64,000 nucleotides of DNA from Myxococcus stipitatus (GTDB lineage Bacteria > Myxococcota > Myxococcia > Myxococcales > Myxococcaceae), in the NCBI RefSeq assembly GCF_021412625.1, contig NZ_JAKCFI010000008.1, forward strand, positions 62,001-126,000, given 5' to 3'. This document shows positions 1 to 9,586 of the stretch, piece by piece; the first letter of the stretch is position 1; each line of letters begins with the position of its first letter. The notes under the pieces were generated by a model that saw nothing but the letters and a program-made list of their open reading frames with translations, ran no database searches and had not been told where the DNA came from. The translations under genes were made by a program, and so were the position numbers.

Positions 1-29
1 ATGTTCAGCCCGTAGTCGCTGAAGTCCAA

Positions 30-57
30 GGAGGAAGGGAGTCCGCTCCCTTCCTCC
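30..57 (+). terminator. Perfect 12-bp hairpin, probable terminator of an upstream gene
   Basis: Arms GGAGGAAGGGAG (30-41) and CTCCCTTCCTCC (46-57) pair perfectly around a TCCG tetraloop. No T-run follows on either side, which is true of most strong hairpins in this window. It lies just after the left edge, where a plus-strand gene could end at the TAG at 13-15 or the TGA at 20-22, so it probably terminates a gene lying mostly outside the window. It could also serve the minus-strand gene ending at 160. Confidence 0.6.
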
Positions 58-159
58 CTCGCGAGCACGCAACCCGCTGCCAGTGCCGCGCCCCCTTCGG
101 ACCCGCCGCTCCCACAGGCGGCTCGAGCGGCGGCCCTCGTTGACGAAGCCGCGGAGACG

Positions 160-579
160 TCAGGGGGTCGCGGGGGCTCGCGCCGTGAGGTCATCGCTCT
201 CGCAGCCGCGCACACCATCCCTGCCCAGGCTCCACAGCTCCACCGTGCCCCCTTCGTTCGAGTAGCCGTAGGGCCGGTTCCACGGGTCGATGGGCACCAA
301 CTCCAGGGCTTTGACGTCCACCAGGGACTGCAGCCCCTCCTCGGTCGTCGGGAAGCGGCCCATCTTCCACCGGTAGAGCTTCAGCGCGCTCCGGAAGTTC
401 TTCAGGTCGAGTTCCGCGCGGCTCCGCCGGGCCGACTCCAGCTTGGGGACGACCACAGCGAATACATTCACCCCACAGCAGGACAACAGGGACAGGGTCA
501 GCACCAACGCCCAGGAGAACTTCTTCGACCACCTCGGGGACGCTTGGGGAAGCTGTGGGGAGACGACGGGTTCATTCAT
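160..579 (-). CDS. GspG-like (type II secretion pseudopilin-type) protein without a prepilin cleavage site
   Basis: About 139 residues. An N-terminal membrane segment (roughly residues 23-45) is followed by a globular part with hallmarks of the GspG C-terminal domain: an amphipathic helix rich in LKNFRSALKLYRW, then GRFPTTEEGLQSLV, VPIDPWNRPYGY and WSLGRDGVRG. Classical GspG has a short leader and a G/FTLIE prepilin peptidase site; none is present here, so the protein is probably an uncleaved inner-membrane GspG relative rather than a true pseudopilin. The ATG at 579 is preferred over the one at 597, which adds only six residues. No other type II secretion gene is adjacent. Confidence 0.8.
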   Translation of the reverse strand: MNEPVVSPQLPQASPRWSKKFSWALVLTLSLLSCCGVNVFAVVVPKLESARRSRAELDLKNFRSALKLYRWKMGRFPTTEEGLQSLVDVKALELVPIDPWNRPYGYSNEGGTVELWSLGRDGVRGCESDDLTARAPATP

Positions 580-886
580 GGCCGGCGCGCATTTCAAACC
601 CCATGCCCGCTCGGCCCACGAGGAGCCATGACCTGCTCACGCCCGAGGACGCGCCATCTCGTCAGGAGCGGGACCTGGAGCCACGCCGGATTGGCAACGC
701 GCGCAACGCCACAGCGCGGACGCCGTCGACCGCGCCTCGCGCTACCCTGGAGGAAGCGCCCGGCCGCCTCGAAGCAACAGGAACCGGGCGCAGTCCTCTT
801 CTTTCATCGCGAAGGCATATCGGAAGCCGTTGCCCACCCAGGGAGGCCGCGAGGACGGTCCACCTGACCGTCCTCACCTCCTCGGA

Positions 887-2758
887 CTACAACGGCCCGA
901 GCTGGGGAATGGCGGACGCGCGGTTGAAGGTGTTGGTCCCGCCGTCGTAGATGAAGAACCTCACGCGGGCGCTGCCCTGGGAGTCGTCCTCGATCTGGAT
1001 GATATCCGCCCTACCATCGCCGGTGACATCCGCCGCGTGGAAGGCCAGGGCCGCCGTGGGCGCTCCGAAGAGGTTCGTCGTGGCGTAGGCACTCACGAAC
1101 GCGCTCCCATTCCAGCGCCAGAGAAGCACGTCCAGGTACCCTTCATTGGCCCACAATTGAATCAGGTCCGGGACGCCATCGAGGTTGGTATCCCCCACCA
1201 GCCAGTCCAACGCGCCTGCTCCCGCGGGCATGATGCCGCTCCACGTCGTCGTGAACTGCGTCCCCCCCACGTTCTTGTGCACGCGCAGCTCCAGCTGCCC
1301 TCCCACGTCTCGTGCCTGCACGATGTCCGTCCGGCCGTCCTGGTCCAGGTCGATGGCGAAGAACCTCGAGGCCGCGACGGCTCCCTGGATGCCCGCGCCG
1401 TTGACGTAGGCATGCTCATACGCCGTCCCCGCCGCATTCGCCTTGTAGACCAGGATGCCCACGGCCCCATTGTCGTTCCACACCTGGAAGATGTCCGTCT
1501 TCCCGTCCGCGTTCACGTCCCCCGTCAGCCACTCCACCGCCCCCATCCCCGTCGACATCGGCGTCGTCGACACCGTCTGGTAGAAGTTGTTCGCGGTCGC
1601 TCCGTGAACCTTGATCTGCAACTGGTTCGTGTTCACCGGCGCCAGCTCCGCGATGTCCGTCCGCCCGTCCGCGTTCACGTCGACCGCGAGGTACTTGAAC
1701 GCCTGCAGGCTTCCCTGGAGCGGGAACGAGCTGACATGCTGATAGTTGTTCCCGCTGGCATTCCAGACGATGACCTCGACGGTGCCGCTGTTGTTCCAGA
1801 GTTGGAGGATGTCCTCCTTGGCATCAGCGTTGGCGTGCCCCGTCAACCACCCCAACGCGCCCACCCCACCCGTGGTGTTGGTGATCCATGCGGCGCCGTT
1901 CTGGGAGAGGGACGAATTGACGTGGAAGCTGAGCTGTCCCTGTTTGTCCCGCAGGTAGACGGCGTCCGGGCGACCATCCGCGTTCATGTCCACGAGCGGC
2001 AACAACCGGCTCTTCATCCCCTGGTACCAGGCGGAAGGCCCATACACGGACTGGGCACCCAGGATGTCGAGCCGGCTCAGGCGGCCCGACGAGTTGTTGG
2101 TGTAGTTGCAGTAGTTCATGATCGAATCACGGTCGAGCACCGTGTACTTCGGCCCTGACGCGGGCGCGCCAGACTGGCAGGCCGTGCCATCCGGGAGCCG
2201 GAGCGGGTCATCGTCACGATCCTGCTCGTGATGGAACCCCAGGGTATGGCCGAACTCGTGGACGGTGAGGTAGTCGAACCGGCCGCTCGGCGTGTTCTCA
2301 CCCACGACGATTCCCCAGCTGAATCCCCCATTCGCCCAGTTGGAGAGAGCGTGCATCCCTTCGTCCGCCGACCCGTCCCCATTCCTGTTCGGATTGGCGG
2401 CATCGATATCGAGACGGGCTCGGACATAGGAGAGGTTGAACTGCGGCTCGGTCAACGGGTTCGGGCAGTCGATGAACTCCGTGAACTGGACGTTGGCGTA
2501 GCGCTCCCAGGTATCGCGGAGGAGCCTGCGGACTCGCTCCTTCTGTAGAAGGGCCCCGGACGTCGTCCAGCACATGGGCACCACACCTCCACGAGACGTC
2601 CAGGTGATGACCCCTGTCGCGGAATACAATCCATCGCTTCGAGAGGTCGTCGCATCCGAGGGCGGCGGCTGGGTGGACGGAGCGGGGTCGCAGGCGAGCA
2701 GGAGCCCGCTCGCGACGATGAGGAATCGGTTGGAGACTCGAACCGGAGATGGAGTCAT
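887..2758 (-). CDS. Astacin-like (M12A) zinc metalloprotease lipoprotein with FG-GAP/VCBS repeats
   Basis: 623 residues. The start at 2758 is chosen because it gives a lipoprotein signal with lipobox LLAC (Cys23). The catalytic domain carries the astacin zinc motif HEFGHTLGFHHEQDR beginning at His167 and a Met-turn SIMNY, so it should be a zinc endopeptidase at the cell surface or outer membrane. The C-terminal half has six or seven repeats of about 60 residues, each with a calcium-binding-type DxNxDGxxD loop (for example DVNADGRTD, DLDQDGRTD, DVTGDGRAD), consistent with a beta-propeller for substrate or surface binding. Secreted protease/propeller fusions are common in predatory myxobacteria. 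The substrate is unknown. Confidence 0.88.
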   Translation of the reverse strand: MTPSPVRVSNRFLIVASGLLLACDPAPSTQPPPSDATTSRSDGLYSATGVITWTSRGGVVPMCWTTSGALLQKERVRRLLRDTWERYANVQFTEFIDCPNPLTEPQFNLSYVRARLDIDAANPNRNGDGSADEGMHALSNWANGGFSWGIVVGENTPSGRFDYLTVHEFGHTLGFHHEQDRDDDPLRLPDGTACQSGAPASGPKYTVLDRDSIMNYCNYTNNSSGRLSRLDILGAQSVYGPSAWYQGMKSRLLPLVDMNADGRPDAVYLRDKQGQLSFHVNSSLSQNGAAWITNTTGGVGALGWLTGHANADAKEDILQLWNNSGTVEVIVWNASGNNYQHVSSFPLQGSLQAFKYLAVDVNADGRTDIAELAPVNTNQLQIKVHGATANNFYQTVSTTPMSTGMGAVEWLTGDVNADGKTDIFQVWNDNGAVGILVYKANAAGTAYEHAYVNGAGIQGAVAASRFFAIDLDQDGRTDIVQARDVGGQLELRVHKNVGGTQFTTTWSGIMPAGAGALDWLVGDTNLDGVPDLIQLWANEGYLDVLLWRWNGSAFVSAYATTNLFGAPTAALAFHAADVTGDGRADIIQIEDDSQGSARVRFFIYDGGTNTFNRASAIPQLGPL

Positions 2759-2955
2759 GACGGCTGTCTTCTCTTGGGTGGACGTCGGGTCTGGGGGGCG
2801 AGCGCTGACCGACCCCGCGGCGCCGAGGCGGCCTCCGCCTCGGTCCGCATCGCGTCCGTAGCGCCGAGAGCGTGACGAGAGCGTGACGCGCGCGGGCACG
2901 CGGTTCATGCTCGGAGAACCCCGCGTATGGGTTGCGGGGGGTGGCTCGACTCGGG

Positions 2956-4011
2956 CTACGTCGGTCGCGGCTTGGGAGACCGCGCCCGCGCCCGCTCGAC
3001 GCGGACGAGCAGCTCCGGGTCCGCGAGCCGCCGCGCGATGGCCTCGGCCCGAGACAGCGTGCTCGCGTCATCAGGCGAGCCCTGGATGCGCGCGAGCATC
3101 AGCAGGCCCATCACGCGCAAACGCACGTAGCCACCATCGCCGGCGTGCTCGCAGGCCCGTCGCGCCGCTTCGAGCGCGGCCTCCCGCTCGCCGCGCTGAT
3201 GGAGGCCGAACGCCAGCCCCGCGTCGCGGCGGTAGCTGGCGAAGGGATGGACGTCGTCGGTCGGCAGGGCGCGGTACAGCGCGAGCGCCCGCGCGAAGTC
3301 GCCGCGCCGGTTGGCGTCATAGGCCGCGTGGTCGACCAGGCGGGCCTCGAAGCACGCGGCGTCCGCGGGCTCCAGCTGCGCGCGCGAGGTGTCCAGCAGC
3401 CGCCGCGCCTGCTCCAGGTGCGGACGCGCCGCGGCCACCGCGCGCTCCACGTTCGGCTCCAGGCGGGTCAGCAGATAGCTGGTCGCGAGGTGATGCTCCA
3501 ATCGCGCCGCCGGCGCGTCCGCGAGCGCCGCCGCGCTCTCCAGCAGCGGCTGGGCCTCCGTGAAGGCCCGCCTGCGCAGCGCCACGCCCGCCAGCCCCAG
3601 GAGGATCCAGACGCGCGCCCTCGACTCGGAGAGGGGCGGACGCTCCCACAACCGCAGCTGGTCGATACAGAGCGGGATGGGCAGGTCCCCGAAGGGGCTG
3701 TGGTACGTCCCCATCCAGCGGGCCTGGGCCTCGACGCTCGCGGGCACGCCGAACACGCGCAGGAGCCGCTGGCCGATGAGGCCCCCGTCGCGCTGCGCTC
3801 GTCCGCGCAGGCGCCGAAGCGCCCGCTCCACGGAGGTCACCTCCTCCGCCAGCCCCCGCTCGACGAGCTTCCAGGCGACGGCGGTGAGCGTGCCATGCTC
3901 CGACACCAGGGCCTCGAGGTAGTCGGCCCACGTGTAGCCCACGGGGGCCTGCGCCTCGCCCGCGCGGTGTCCGGTTTTCTGTCCGTTCCGGCGGGACCGC
4001 CCCGGTGCCAT
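2956..4011 (-). CDS. Helical-repeat (TPR-like) protein of unknown function
   Basis: 351 residues, no signal peptide or membrane segment, so probably cytoplasmic. The N-terminal 100 residues look like a small all-helical domain (TWADYLEALVSEHGTLTAVAW, then VERALRRLRGR). The rest is alanine-, arginine- and leucine-rich helical repeats typical of degenerate TPRs. It is divergent from the phosphoesterase starting at 4047, only 35 bp away, so the two promoters must overlap or lie inside the opposing genes, or the true start is further in. No catalytic motif was recognised. Confidence 0.7.
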   Translation of the reverse strand: MAPGRSRRNGQKTGHRAGEAQAPVGYTWADYLEALVSEHGTLTAVAWKLVERGLAEEVTSVERALRRLRGRAQRDGGLIGQRLLRVFGVPASVEAQARWMGTYHSPFGDLPIPLCIDQLRLWERPPLSESRARVWILLGLAGVALRRRAFTEAQPLLESAAALADAPAARLEHHLATSYLLTRLEPNVERAVAAARPHLEQARRLLDTSRAQLEPADAACFEARLVDHAAYDANRRGDFARALALYRALPTDDVHPFASYRRDAGLAFGLHQRGEREAALEAARRACEHAGDGGYVRLRVMGLLMLARIQGSPDDASTLSRAEAIARRLADPELLVRVERARARSPKPRPT

Positions 4012-4046
4012 CGTGTCGTCAGCCTCGCCTCGAAAGGACGCGCGCC

Positions 4047-4976
4047 ATGCGCCTGCTGCTCATCTCCGACACCCATGGACATCTCGACATCATCGAGCGG
4101 CTCGCGAAGGAGTCCCGGGCCGACGCAGTCTTGCACGCGGGCGACTTCGGCTTCTACGACGGCGGCAGCGCGGACCGCATCGAATCGCGCGAGCTGTTCC
4201 TCCGCGTGGTGCACTCGACGCTGCCCGACGACGTGAAGCAGCGGGCCAAGAAGCTGAAGGGCGACGCGATGCGGGTCTTCATCCGGGAAAACCTCCCCCT
4301 CTCCGACCTGGGCGGGTGGCTGGACTCCGGCCGGGGGTTCTCCCTGCCCACGTTCGCGGTGTGGGGCAACCACGAGGACGGCGCCGTGGTCTCCGCGCTC
4401 CTGTCGGGGCAGCGGCGCGTCCCCAACCTGACGCTGCTGGGGACGGCGACGTGCGGTCCCTTCCGCTTCTTCGGCCTGGGGGGAAACCTCCTCCCGGAGC
4501 TGCTGGGGGAGAACGCGCCGCTCGATGGAGGACGCGGGAAGGTCCTCACGACGGAGCGGGAGGTGTCGGCGCTGCTCGACTCCGCGCCGCCGAGGGCTCC
4601 GGGAGAGGTCCGCGTGCTCGTCACGCACGTGAGCCCCGGCAAGGAGCCGGTGGTCGGGCTGCTCGCGCAGGCCCTGGACGTGGACCTCACCGTCTCCGGC
4701 CACATGGGCTCTCCCTACGGCTGTGTCTGGGATGACTTCGCGGTGCGCGGCCCCACCGAGGCCGAGAACCGGCTGGCCACCGCCATGGCGGCGCTCCCGG
4801 AGGCCCTGCGGGCACGCCTCTCCCCGCCCACCTCCGGCGAGGGCCGCGCCCGCTGGTACCGGGGCACCTTCCACGTCAACCTCCCGGACGCGCCGGATGG
4901 CCACGCCGTGGTCGAGCTGGTGGACGGGCGCGTGAGGCTGGAGACGGTGTCCGCCGGGCTCCCCGTGCGGCCATGA
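4047..4976 (+). CDS. Calcineurin-type metallophosphoesterase
   Basis: 309 residues, cytoplasmic. The metal-binding signature is clear: DTHGH near the N-terminus (Asp7-His9), then GDFGF, GNHED, and later THVSPGK and SGHMGS histidines. The ATG at 4047 is preferred to the upstream one at 4005 because it has an AAAGGA ribosome site nearby and begins immediately with the beta-strand MRLLLISDTHG. The gene probably encodes a di-metal phosphodiesterase or phosphatase; the substrate cannot be predicted. The neighbours do not suggest a pathway. Confidence 0.85.
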   Translation: MRLLLISDTHGHLDIIERLAKESRADAVLHAGDFGFYDGGSADRIESRELFLRVVHSTLPDDVKQRAKKLKGDAMRVFIRENLPLSDLGGWLDSGRGFSLPTFAVWGNHEDGAVVSALLSGQRRVPNLTLLGTATCGPFRFFGLGGNLLPELLGENAPLDGGRGKVLTTEREVSALLDSAPPRAPGEVRVLVTHVSPGKEPVVGLLAQALDVDLTVSGHMGSPYGCVWDDFAVRGPTEAENRLATAMAALPEALRARLSPPTSGEGRARWYRGTFHVNLPDAPDGHAVVELVDGRVRLETVSAGLPVRP

Positions 4977-5269
4977 CAGCGGCGAGTTCCAATCATCGAC
5001 GTCTGGGATGGGGCGTGCCCGACCCGTGGGTAGGCCCTGTTGGAAAGTCGATGAGAGGAATTCGGAGGTAACGAATCGGGCCGATGGCGTCTGGGGTGCA
5101 ACCAGAAGGTCCTATGCCCCCATCCGATGCCTGGCCGCCGTGCGTCTCCGTCGCCTTGGATGAGACTTCATCCGAGCGAGGTGTCTCCATCCTGGAGGTG
5201 CCTGTCCTCGCCGTGCCCGTTCCTGTGCTAGAGCGCAAAGCGCTGTCGAGGGAGGGGCGTACACCGCTG

Positions 5270-5812
5270 ATGAGCGTCGTACTGGAAAAGCAGAATGCCG
5301 GCGACCTCGCCGAGGAGCACCGGCCCTGGCTCATGCGCCGGGCGCTGAAGCTCTGCCGCAACGAGGCCGACGCGGAGGACCTGGTCCAGGACGCCATCAC
5401 CCGCTTCCTGGCGCATTGCAAGCCCCTGCGGCGTCTGCCTGACAGCGAGGAGAGTGGGCGACTGCTCGCCCGGATCCTCGCCAATGCGTTCACCGACCAG
5501 TGTCGACGGCACAAGGTGCGGGAGCGCAACGCCCACGACCCGGCGCTCGGCGAGCGGCTCCACGCCGTGCCGCGCGCGCTGGAGCCCTCTCCCATGGAGT
5601 CGGTGACTTCCGAGCAGATCAGTGACGTACTGCGCGACTTCAGCCCCTTGGACCGGCAGACCTACAAGCTCCACTCCGAAGGGGAGAACTACGAGGAGAT
5701 CGCCCGTCGCTGTGGCGGGACTCCCGGAGCCGCGCGCACCCGAGTGTCCAAGATGCTCCCGAAGATTCGCGCGAAGCTGGTCGCCCTGCTAACCGCGGGG
5801 AGGAACGAATGA
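5270..5812 (+). CDS. RNA polymerase sigma factor, sigma70 family (ECF-like)
   Basis: 180 residues with the two regions expected of an extracytoplasmic-function sigma factor: region 2 (RRALKLCRNEADAEDLVQDAITRFL) and region 4 (LDRQTYKLHSEGENYEEIARRCG, followed by the recognition helix GAARTRVSKMLPKIR). The ATG at 5270 is chosen because GGAGGGG lies 12 bases upstream and the in-frame extension back to 5084 is proline-rich and unlike the family. Its stop overlaps the next start by four bases (ATGA), so it is translationally coupled to the anti-sigma/CHAT gene, which is the usual sigma/anti-sigma arrangement. Confidence 0.9.
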   Translation: MSVVLEKQNAGDLAEEHRPWLMRRALKLCRNEADAEDLVQDAITRFLAHCKPLRRLPDSEESGRLLARILANAFTDQCRRHKVRERNAHDPALGERLHAVPRALEPSPMESVTSEQISDVLRDFSPLDRQTYKLHSEGENYEEIARRCGGTPGAARTRVSKMLPKIRAKLVALLTAGRNE

Positions 5813-8802
5813 CCCGCCCCTGTGACAACGTCGAACTGTTCGTCGGCGGCGCGCTGCCTCCCGAGGAGGCCGAGGCGTTCCGTCAGCACCTCCCCGACTG
5901 CGAGAAGTGTCAGCAGGCGATCTCCGCCCAGCTGGAGCTCGAGTTCCTGGCGAAGGAGGTCCTCGAGGACGTCCCGGAGGTGGCCGCCCCGAAGCCGACC
6001 GCCCAGGTGATTCCCCTCTGGCGCCGGCCCGCGGCGCGCACGCTCCTGGCCTTCGCGGCGGGGTTGCTGGTCACCATCGCGGCGGTGCGCCTGCTTCCCG
6101 GGAACACCCCGAGCAAGAGCCCCCATGTCGCCGCCGAGGTCCAGGAGCGATGGCTGGAGGCCCGGCTGCCGTTGGCCGAGGCGGACATCCACCGACCCTA
6201 TGTGCCCCCGAGTCGGACGATGTCGGGGGGACCCGGCACCTCGCGGCCCCCGCCGTCCCGAACCGCGGTTCCCGATTCACCGCTGGCGCAGGCCGTCGAT
6301 GTCCTGTCGCGCAACGACTCGCGGCTCGTGGCGACGGCGCTCGACACGCTGAACCCGGTCGCGGAGTCCGCGGAGAAGAAGGTCGCCCGCTCCGCCGCGA
6401 TGCTCATCCAGGGTGAGTTCGAGCAGGCGCTCACCTCGGCGGACGCGGCGCTGGCCTTGAACCCCACGATGCCGCAAGCGCTCTGGAACCGTGGGCTCGC
6501 ACTCGAAGGGCTCGCGCTCTACGAGCAGGCGGCCGAATCCTTCCGGCGGGTGGCGGCCCTGAACGAGCCCGGTTGGGCGGAGGAGGCCAGGCGCAGGGCG
6601 GACAAGCTCGAGCAGTCCTCCCAGGATGCCTATGAGACCTGGAAGAAGATGGACGCCGCCGGGAAGGCCCTCCTCGATGTGGGCCCCAAGGACCTGCCTG
6701 GTGACTTCCCCTTCTTCGCCTACGCGCGCCTCTACTTCTACGACGCCGTGCGGTCGGCCCCCAGCCGCGAGCGTGTCCTGGCCTTGATGGACCTCGCCAC
6801 CCGACTGGATGACCGAGCGCGCAGAGGGAACATCCTCCAGGACTATGTGCGTCAGGTCGCGGCCTCGGATTTCACCCTCCGCGCCCCCCTTGCGCGGCAA
6901 TACGCGGACCTGGTCCACGCGCCCTGGAAGAAGGTCCCCACACCCGTGCACTCACCGGAGTGGCAACGGGACTTCGTGAAGAGGCTCCGGGCTTCGAATG
7001 ACTCCGACATCCTGCTGGGAACCCTCGTCCTCCTGGATCAACTCCAGGAGGATTTCGCGCTTCTGGAACGAGCCGCGGCGAAGGACCCCTGGTTCGCGCT
7101 GATGTTGGCGCATCAGCGGGCGCTGACACCCCTCAAGGCCAGGCTCGACCAGTGGAAGAAGCAGCAACTCGTCGACGAGGCGCTCTCGGTTCTGCTCGGT
7201 GCCTTCCAACGGAATTGCCAGTCCCCGGGGCTGGAGTTCCGCTGCATCCGGCTCGACCTCACGCTGTCGGATCTCTACTTCAGACGGAAGCAACTGCCCG
7301 AGGCGCGTAAGCACGCGATGCAGGGCCTGCAGCTCGCCCGGAAGCACCATGACTGGGGGACGGCCGGCCAGTTGCTGGTACAGGTCGCACAGGCATCGAG
7401 AATCGCCCACGACGCCACCCAGCATGCCCGCGCCTACTACTTCGAGTACATGGCGTACTCGGCGCGCGACGGAGACAAGGCCGCGAGAGCCGCGCGTCGC
7501 CTCGTCTACCAGCACCTCGCCGACATCGCCTGGAACGAGCTGCGCATCGAGGAGGCGCGCCGTGACATCGACGACGCGCTGGCGACCGGGCTGCCTCTCT
7601 CCGCTAGCGGCGCGTTCACCTTGTCGGACCTCGCGAGGCTCGAGAGCAGGGTGGGAGACGTAGACCACCTGCGGCAAGTCCTGAAGGAACAGCAGGATGG
7701 TGATGAACGGCTCCTCGCCGAGTACTCACTTGGCCGGTTCCTCTTCGAGCACAACGAATCCGAGGGGCGCGACATCCTGGAGCGCCTCATCCGCCCCAGG
7801 AAGAACTCCACCGGCGACACGGAGCAGCGGGTCCGGACCTACAGCTTCACCTCGCTCCTCTTCGAGGCGGGGAAGCGGGGCGCCTTCGACGAGGTCCGCA
7901 AGCTCTTCGCCGAGGAGCGTGAGGGCCCTCTTCCGGAGCGCTGCCTGTTGGTCGCGACCGTGGATTCGGAGCGGACGCTGCTGATGGCCCGTGGAGCCGA
8001 GGGTGATTGGGTGAACACGTATACGGACACCCGGCGAGAGTCCTTGAAGGCAGACCTCGGCGGCCTCGTGCCCGAGGCGCTGTTGGCTCCGCTGCGAGGC
8101 TGCGCCCAGGTCGATGTGCTGGCGAGACCTCCACTCCATGGTCGGTCGGGATTGCTCCCTGGCGACATCGCCTGGAGCTACCTGACCCGACAGACCCTGG
8201 CACGCACGCCCCGGAAACCGGACCGACGGCCCCTGCACCTCATCGTCTCCGACGTGACCATCGACGACCCCCGCTACGGTCGCCTCAATCCCTGGCAACC
8301 GGAGTTCGGGCCGGACGAGGAGCCCCTGTTGCTCAAGCACGCCGACGCGACTCCCTCCGGGGTCATCAAGGCGATGCGGACCGCCTCCGAGATCGACCTG
8401 GTGACCCACGGCGACCTCGACCTGCCCGTCAGCAGCGCCTATCTCAAGCTCGCGACGGAGCATGGCCAGTCCACGCTGACCCTCTCGATGTTGCAGAACC
8501 TCCAGCTCCAGGAGGCGCCATTCATAGTCCTGGCGGCCTGCCGTGCCGCCCACACGACCTACGCCACGCACGAGGGGGGTTCGGGATTCCCGACGGTCCT
8601 CATCGAACAGGGGGCGAGGGGAGTGCTCGCGGCGACAGTGGAGATCACCGACCTGGAGGCCAACCAGTTCTTCAACGCCATCCGAGCGCGCATCCGCCAA
8701 GGCACTCCTCCCGCCATCGCCCTGAGGGACGAGCGCCGGGAGTGGCTGACGAAGCACCCGGACAAGAACCACTGGCTCAAGAGCGTCCTGTTGTTCGAAT
8801 GA
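5809..8802 (+). CDS. Membrane anti-sigma zinc-finger / TPR-like / CHAT protease fusion protein
   Basis: 997 residues in three parts. Residues 1-60 form a zinc-binding anti-sigma motif (His27-x3-Cys31-x2-Cys34). A single membrane segment at about 78-96 follows. Residues 150-750 are helical repeats, including a recognisable TPR (ALALNPTMPQALWNRGLALEG). The C-terminal 200 residues form a CHAT (caspase-like) domain with the expected dyad, His867 in DLVTHGDLD and Cys911 in VLAACRAAH. The zinc finger would sit in the cytoplasm and the protease outside the inner membrane. The 4-bp overlap with the sigma gene makes this its probable regulator. Release of sigma by CHAT-triggered proteolysis is an inference. 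Confidence 0.9.
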   Translation: MTRPCDNVELFVGGALPPEEAEAFRQHLPDCEKCQQAISAQLELEFLAKEVLEDVPEVAAPKPTAQVIPLWRRPAARTLLAFAAGLLVTIAAVRLLPGNTPSKSPHVAAEVQERWLEARLPLAEADIHRPYVPPSRTMSGGPGTSRPPPSRTAVPDSPLAQAVDVLSRNDSRLVATALDTLNPVAESAEKKVARSAAMLIQGEFEQALTSADAALALNPTMPQALWNRGLALEGLALYEQAAESFRRVAALNEPGWAEEARRRADKLEQSSQDAYETWKKMDAAGKALLDVGPKDLPGDFPFFAYARLYFYDAVRSAPSRERVLALMDLATRLDDRARRGNILQDYVRQVAASDFTLRAPLARQYADLVHAPWKKVPTPVHSPEWQRDFVKRLRASNDSDILLGTLVLLDQLQEDFALLERAAAKDPWFALMLAHQRALTPLKARLDQWKKQQLVDEALSVLLGAFQRNCQSPGLEFRCIRLDLTLSDLYFRRKQLPEARKHAMQGLQLARKHHDWGTAGQLLVQVAQASRIAHDATQHARAYYFEYMAYSARDGDKAARAARRLVYQHLADIAWNELRIEEARRDIDDALATGLPLSASGAFTLSDLARLESRVGDVDHLRQVLKEQQDGDERLLAEYSLGRFLFEHNESEGRDILERLIRPRKNSTGDTEQRVRTYSFTSLLFEAGKRGAFDEVRKLFAEEREGPLPERCLLVATVDSERTLLMARGAEGDWVNTYTDTRRESLKADLGGLVPEALLAPLRGCAQVDVLARPPLHGRSGLLPGDIAWSYLTRQTLARTPRKPDRRPLHLIVSDVTIDDPRYGRLNPWQPEFGPDEEPLLLKHADATPSGVIKAMRTASEIDLVTHGDLDLPVSSAYLKLATEHGQSTLTLSMLQNLQLQEAPFIVLAACRAAHTTYATHEGGSGFPTVLIEQGARGVLAATVEITDLEANQFFNAIRARIRQGTPPAIALRDERREWLTKHPDKNHWLKSVLLFE

Positions 8803-8898
8803 CTGCGGAGGTGGCGGGAGCGAGGTAACACCGCCGACGCATCACGTCCTCTCGCGTGGGTGAACGCTGAATCCCATCCACCCGAGAGGAGCCCCCAC

Positions 8899-9573
8899 GT
8901 GAGCACGCCCCCGCTGCCGGTCTATGACCTCGAGACTCCGCCCCAGGAGTCCTTCTGGAAGAACGCGAGCACGTCCGCCCGCCGCGTCTTCGTCGTTCCC
9001 GTCACGCCGTCATCCACCTTCGTCGCCTTCGGCACGCGCTGGCCGGCCGCGCTCGTGGAGGTGTGCTTCGTCGCTCAAGGCCGAGTGGACGAGCACCTGG
9101 GTGACTTCGTCGCCCGCATGACGCGCGAAGAGGCGCAGGTGGAGCTGTGCCTGTGGCCACCGCTCCCCCGGGAGCTGATCGAGCAGTTCGCCGAGATTCC
9201 CCCCTACGAGGGTCACGAGTACGAGCCGCCCTCGGGAACCCCCATCCGGGGCGCGACGACGACGAGCAACGTCGAGTCCTACTCCCGGCTGAGGGGAACG
9301 CCGCTCTGGGGGAACCAGGACGTGTCTTCTCGCTACACGTGCCTCGCGCCGCTGGGCGACCCGCTGATGTTCCTCGCCATCGGCTACGACAAGGTCACGA
9401 AGACCGTCGCCTTCGCGGCGAAGGGCTCGGTGGTGGAGGACCTGGGAGACCTCATCACGCAGGTCGTGGCGGAACAGTCCTTCGTGGAGCTGCGCTGGAT
9501 GGCGCCGCTCTCCTTCGACGTCCTCAGCCCGTACGTCGATCCCTTCACGCCGCCCCCGCAGCCTACCGTCTGA
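8899..9573 (+). CDS. Protein of two tandem copies of an unknown ~80-residue domain, in the CHAT cluster
   Basis: 224 residues from a GTG start at 8899, which has GAGAGGA just upstream; an ATG at 8860 would add 13 residues without a ribosome site. No signal peptide or membrane segment. The sequence is an internal duplication: VCFVAQGRVDEHLGDFVARM with VELCLWPPL in the first half aligns with VAFAAKGSVVEDLGDLITQV with VELRWMAPL in the second. The fold and function are unknown. It lies 96 bp after the CHAT gene and 13 bp before the second caspase-like gene, so an adaptor or substrate role is possible but unproven. Confidence 0.75.
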   Translation: MSTPPLPVYDLETPPQESFWKNASTSARRVFVVPVTPSSTFVAFGTRWPAALVEVCFVAQGRVDEHLGDFVARMTREEAQVELCLWPPLPRELIEQFAEIPPYEGHEYEPPSGTPIRGATTTSNVESYSRLRGTPLWGNQDVSSRYTCLAPLGDPLMFLAIGYDKVTKTVAFAAKGSVVEDLGDLITQVVAEQSFVELRWMAPLSFDVLSPYVDPFTPPPQPTV

Positions 9574-9586
9574 GGAGGGGCGAGCC

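Noticed and set aside
598-886. Several short frames between the GspG-like and astacin-like genes
   Set aside because: Low-complexity Arg/Ala content, no ribosome sites and no similarity; the spacer looks empty.
5084-5269. N-terminal extension of the sigma factor
   Set aside because: The extra 62 residues are proline- and valine-rich and unlike sigma factors, and a ribosome site precedes 5270.
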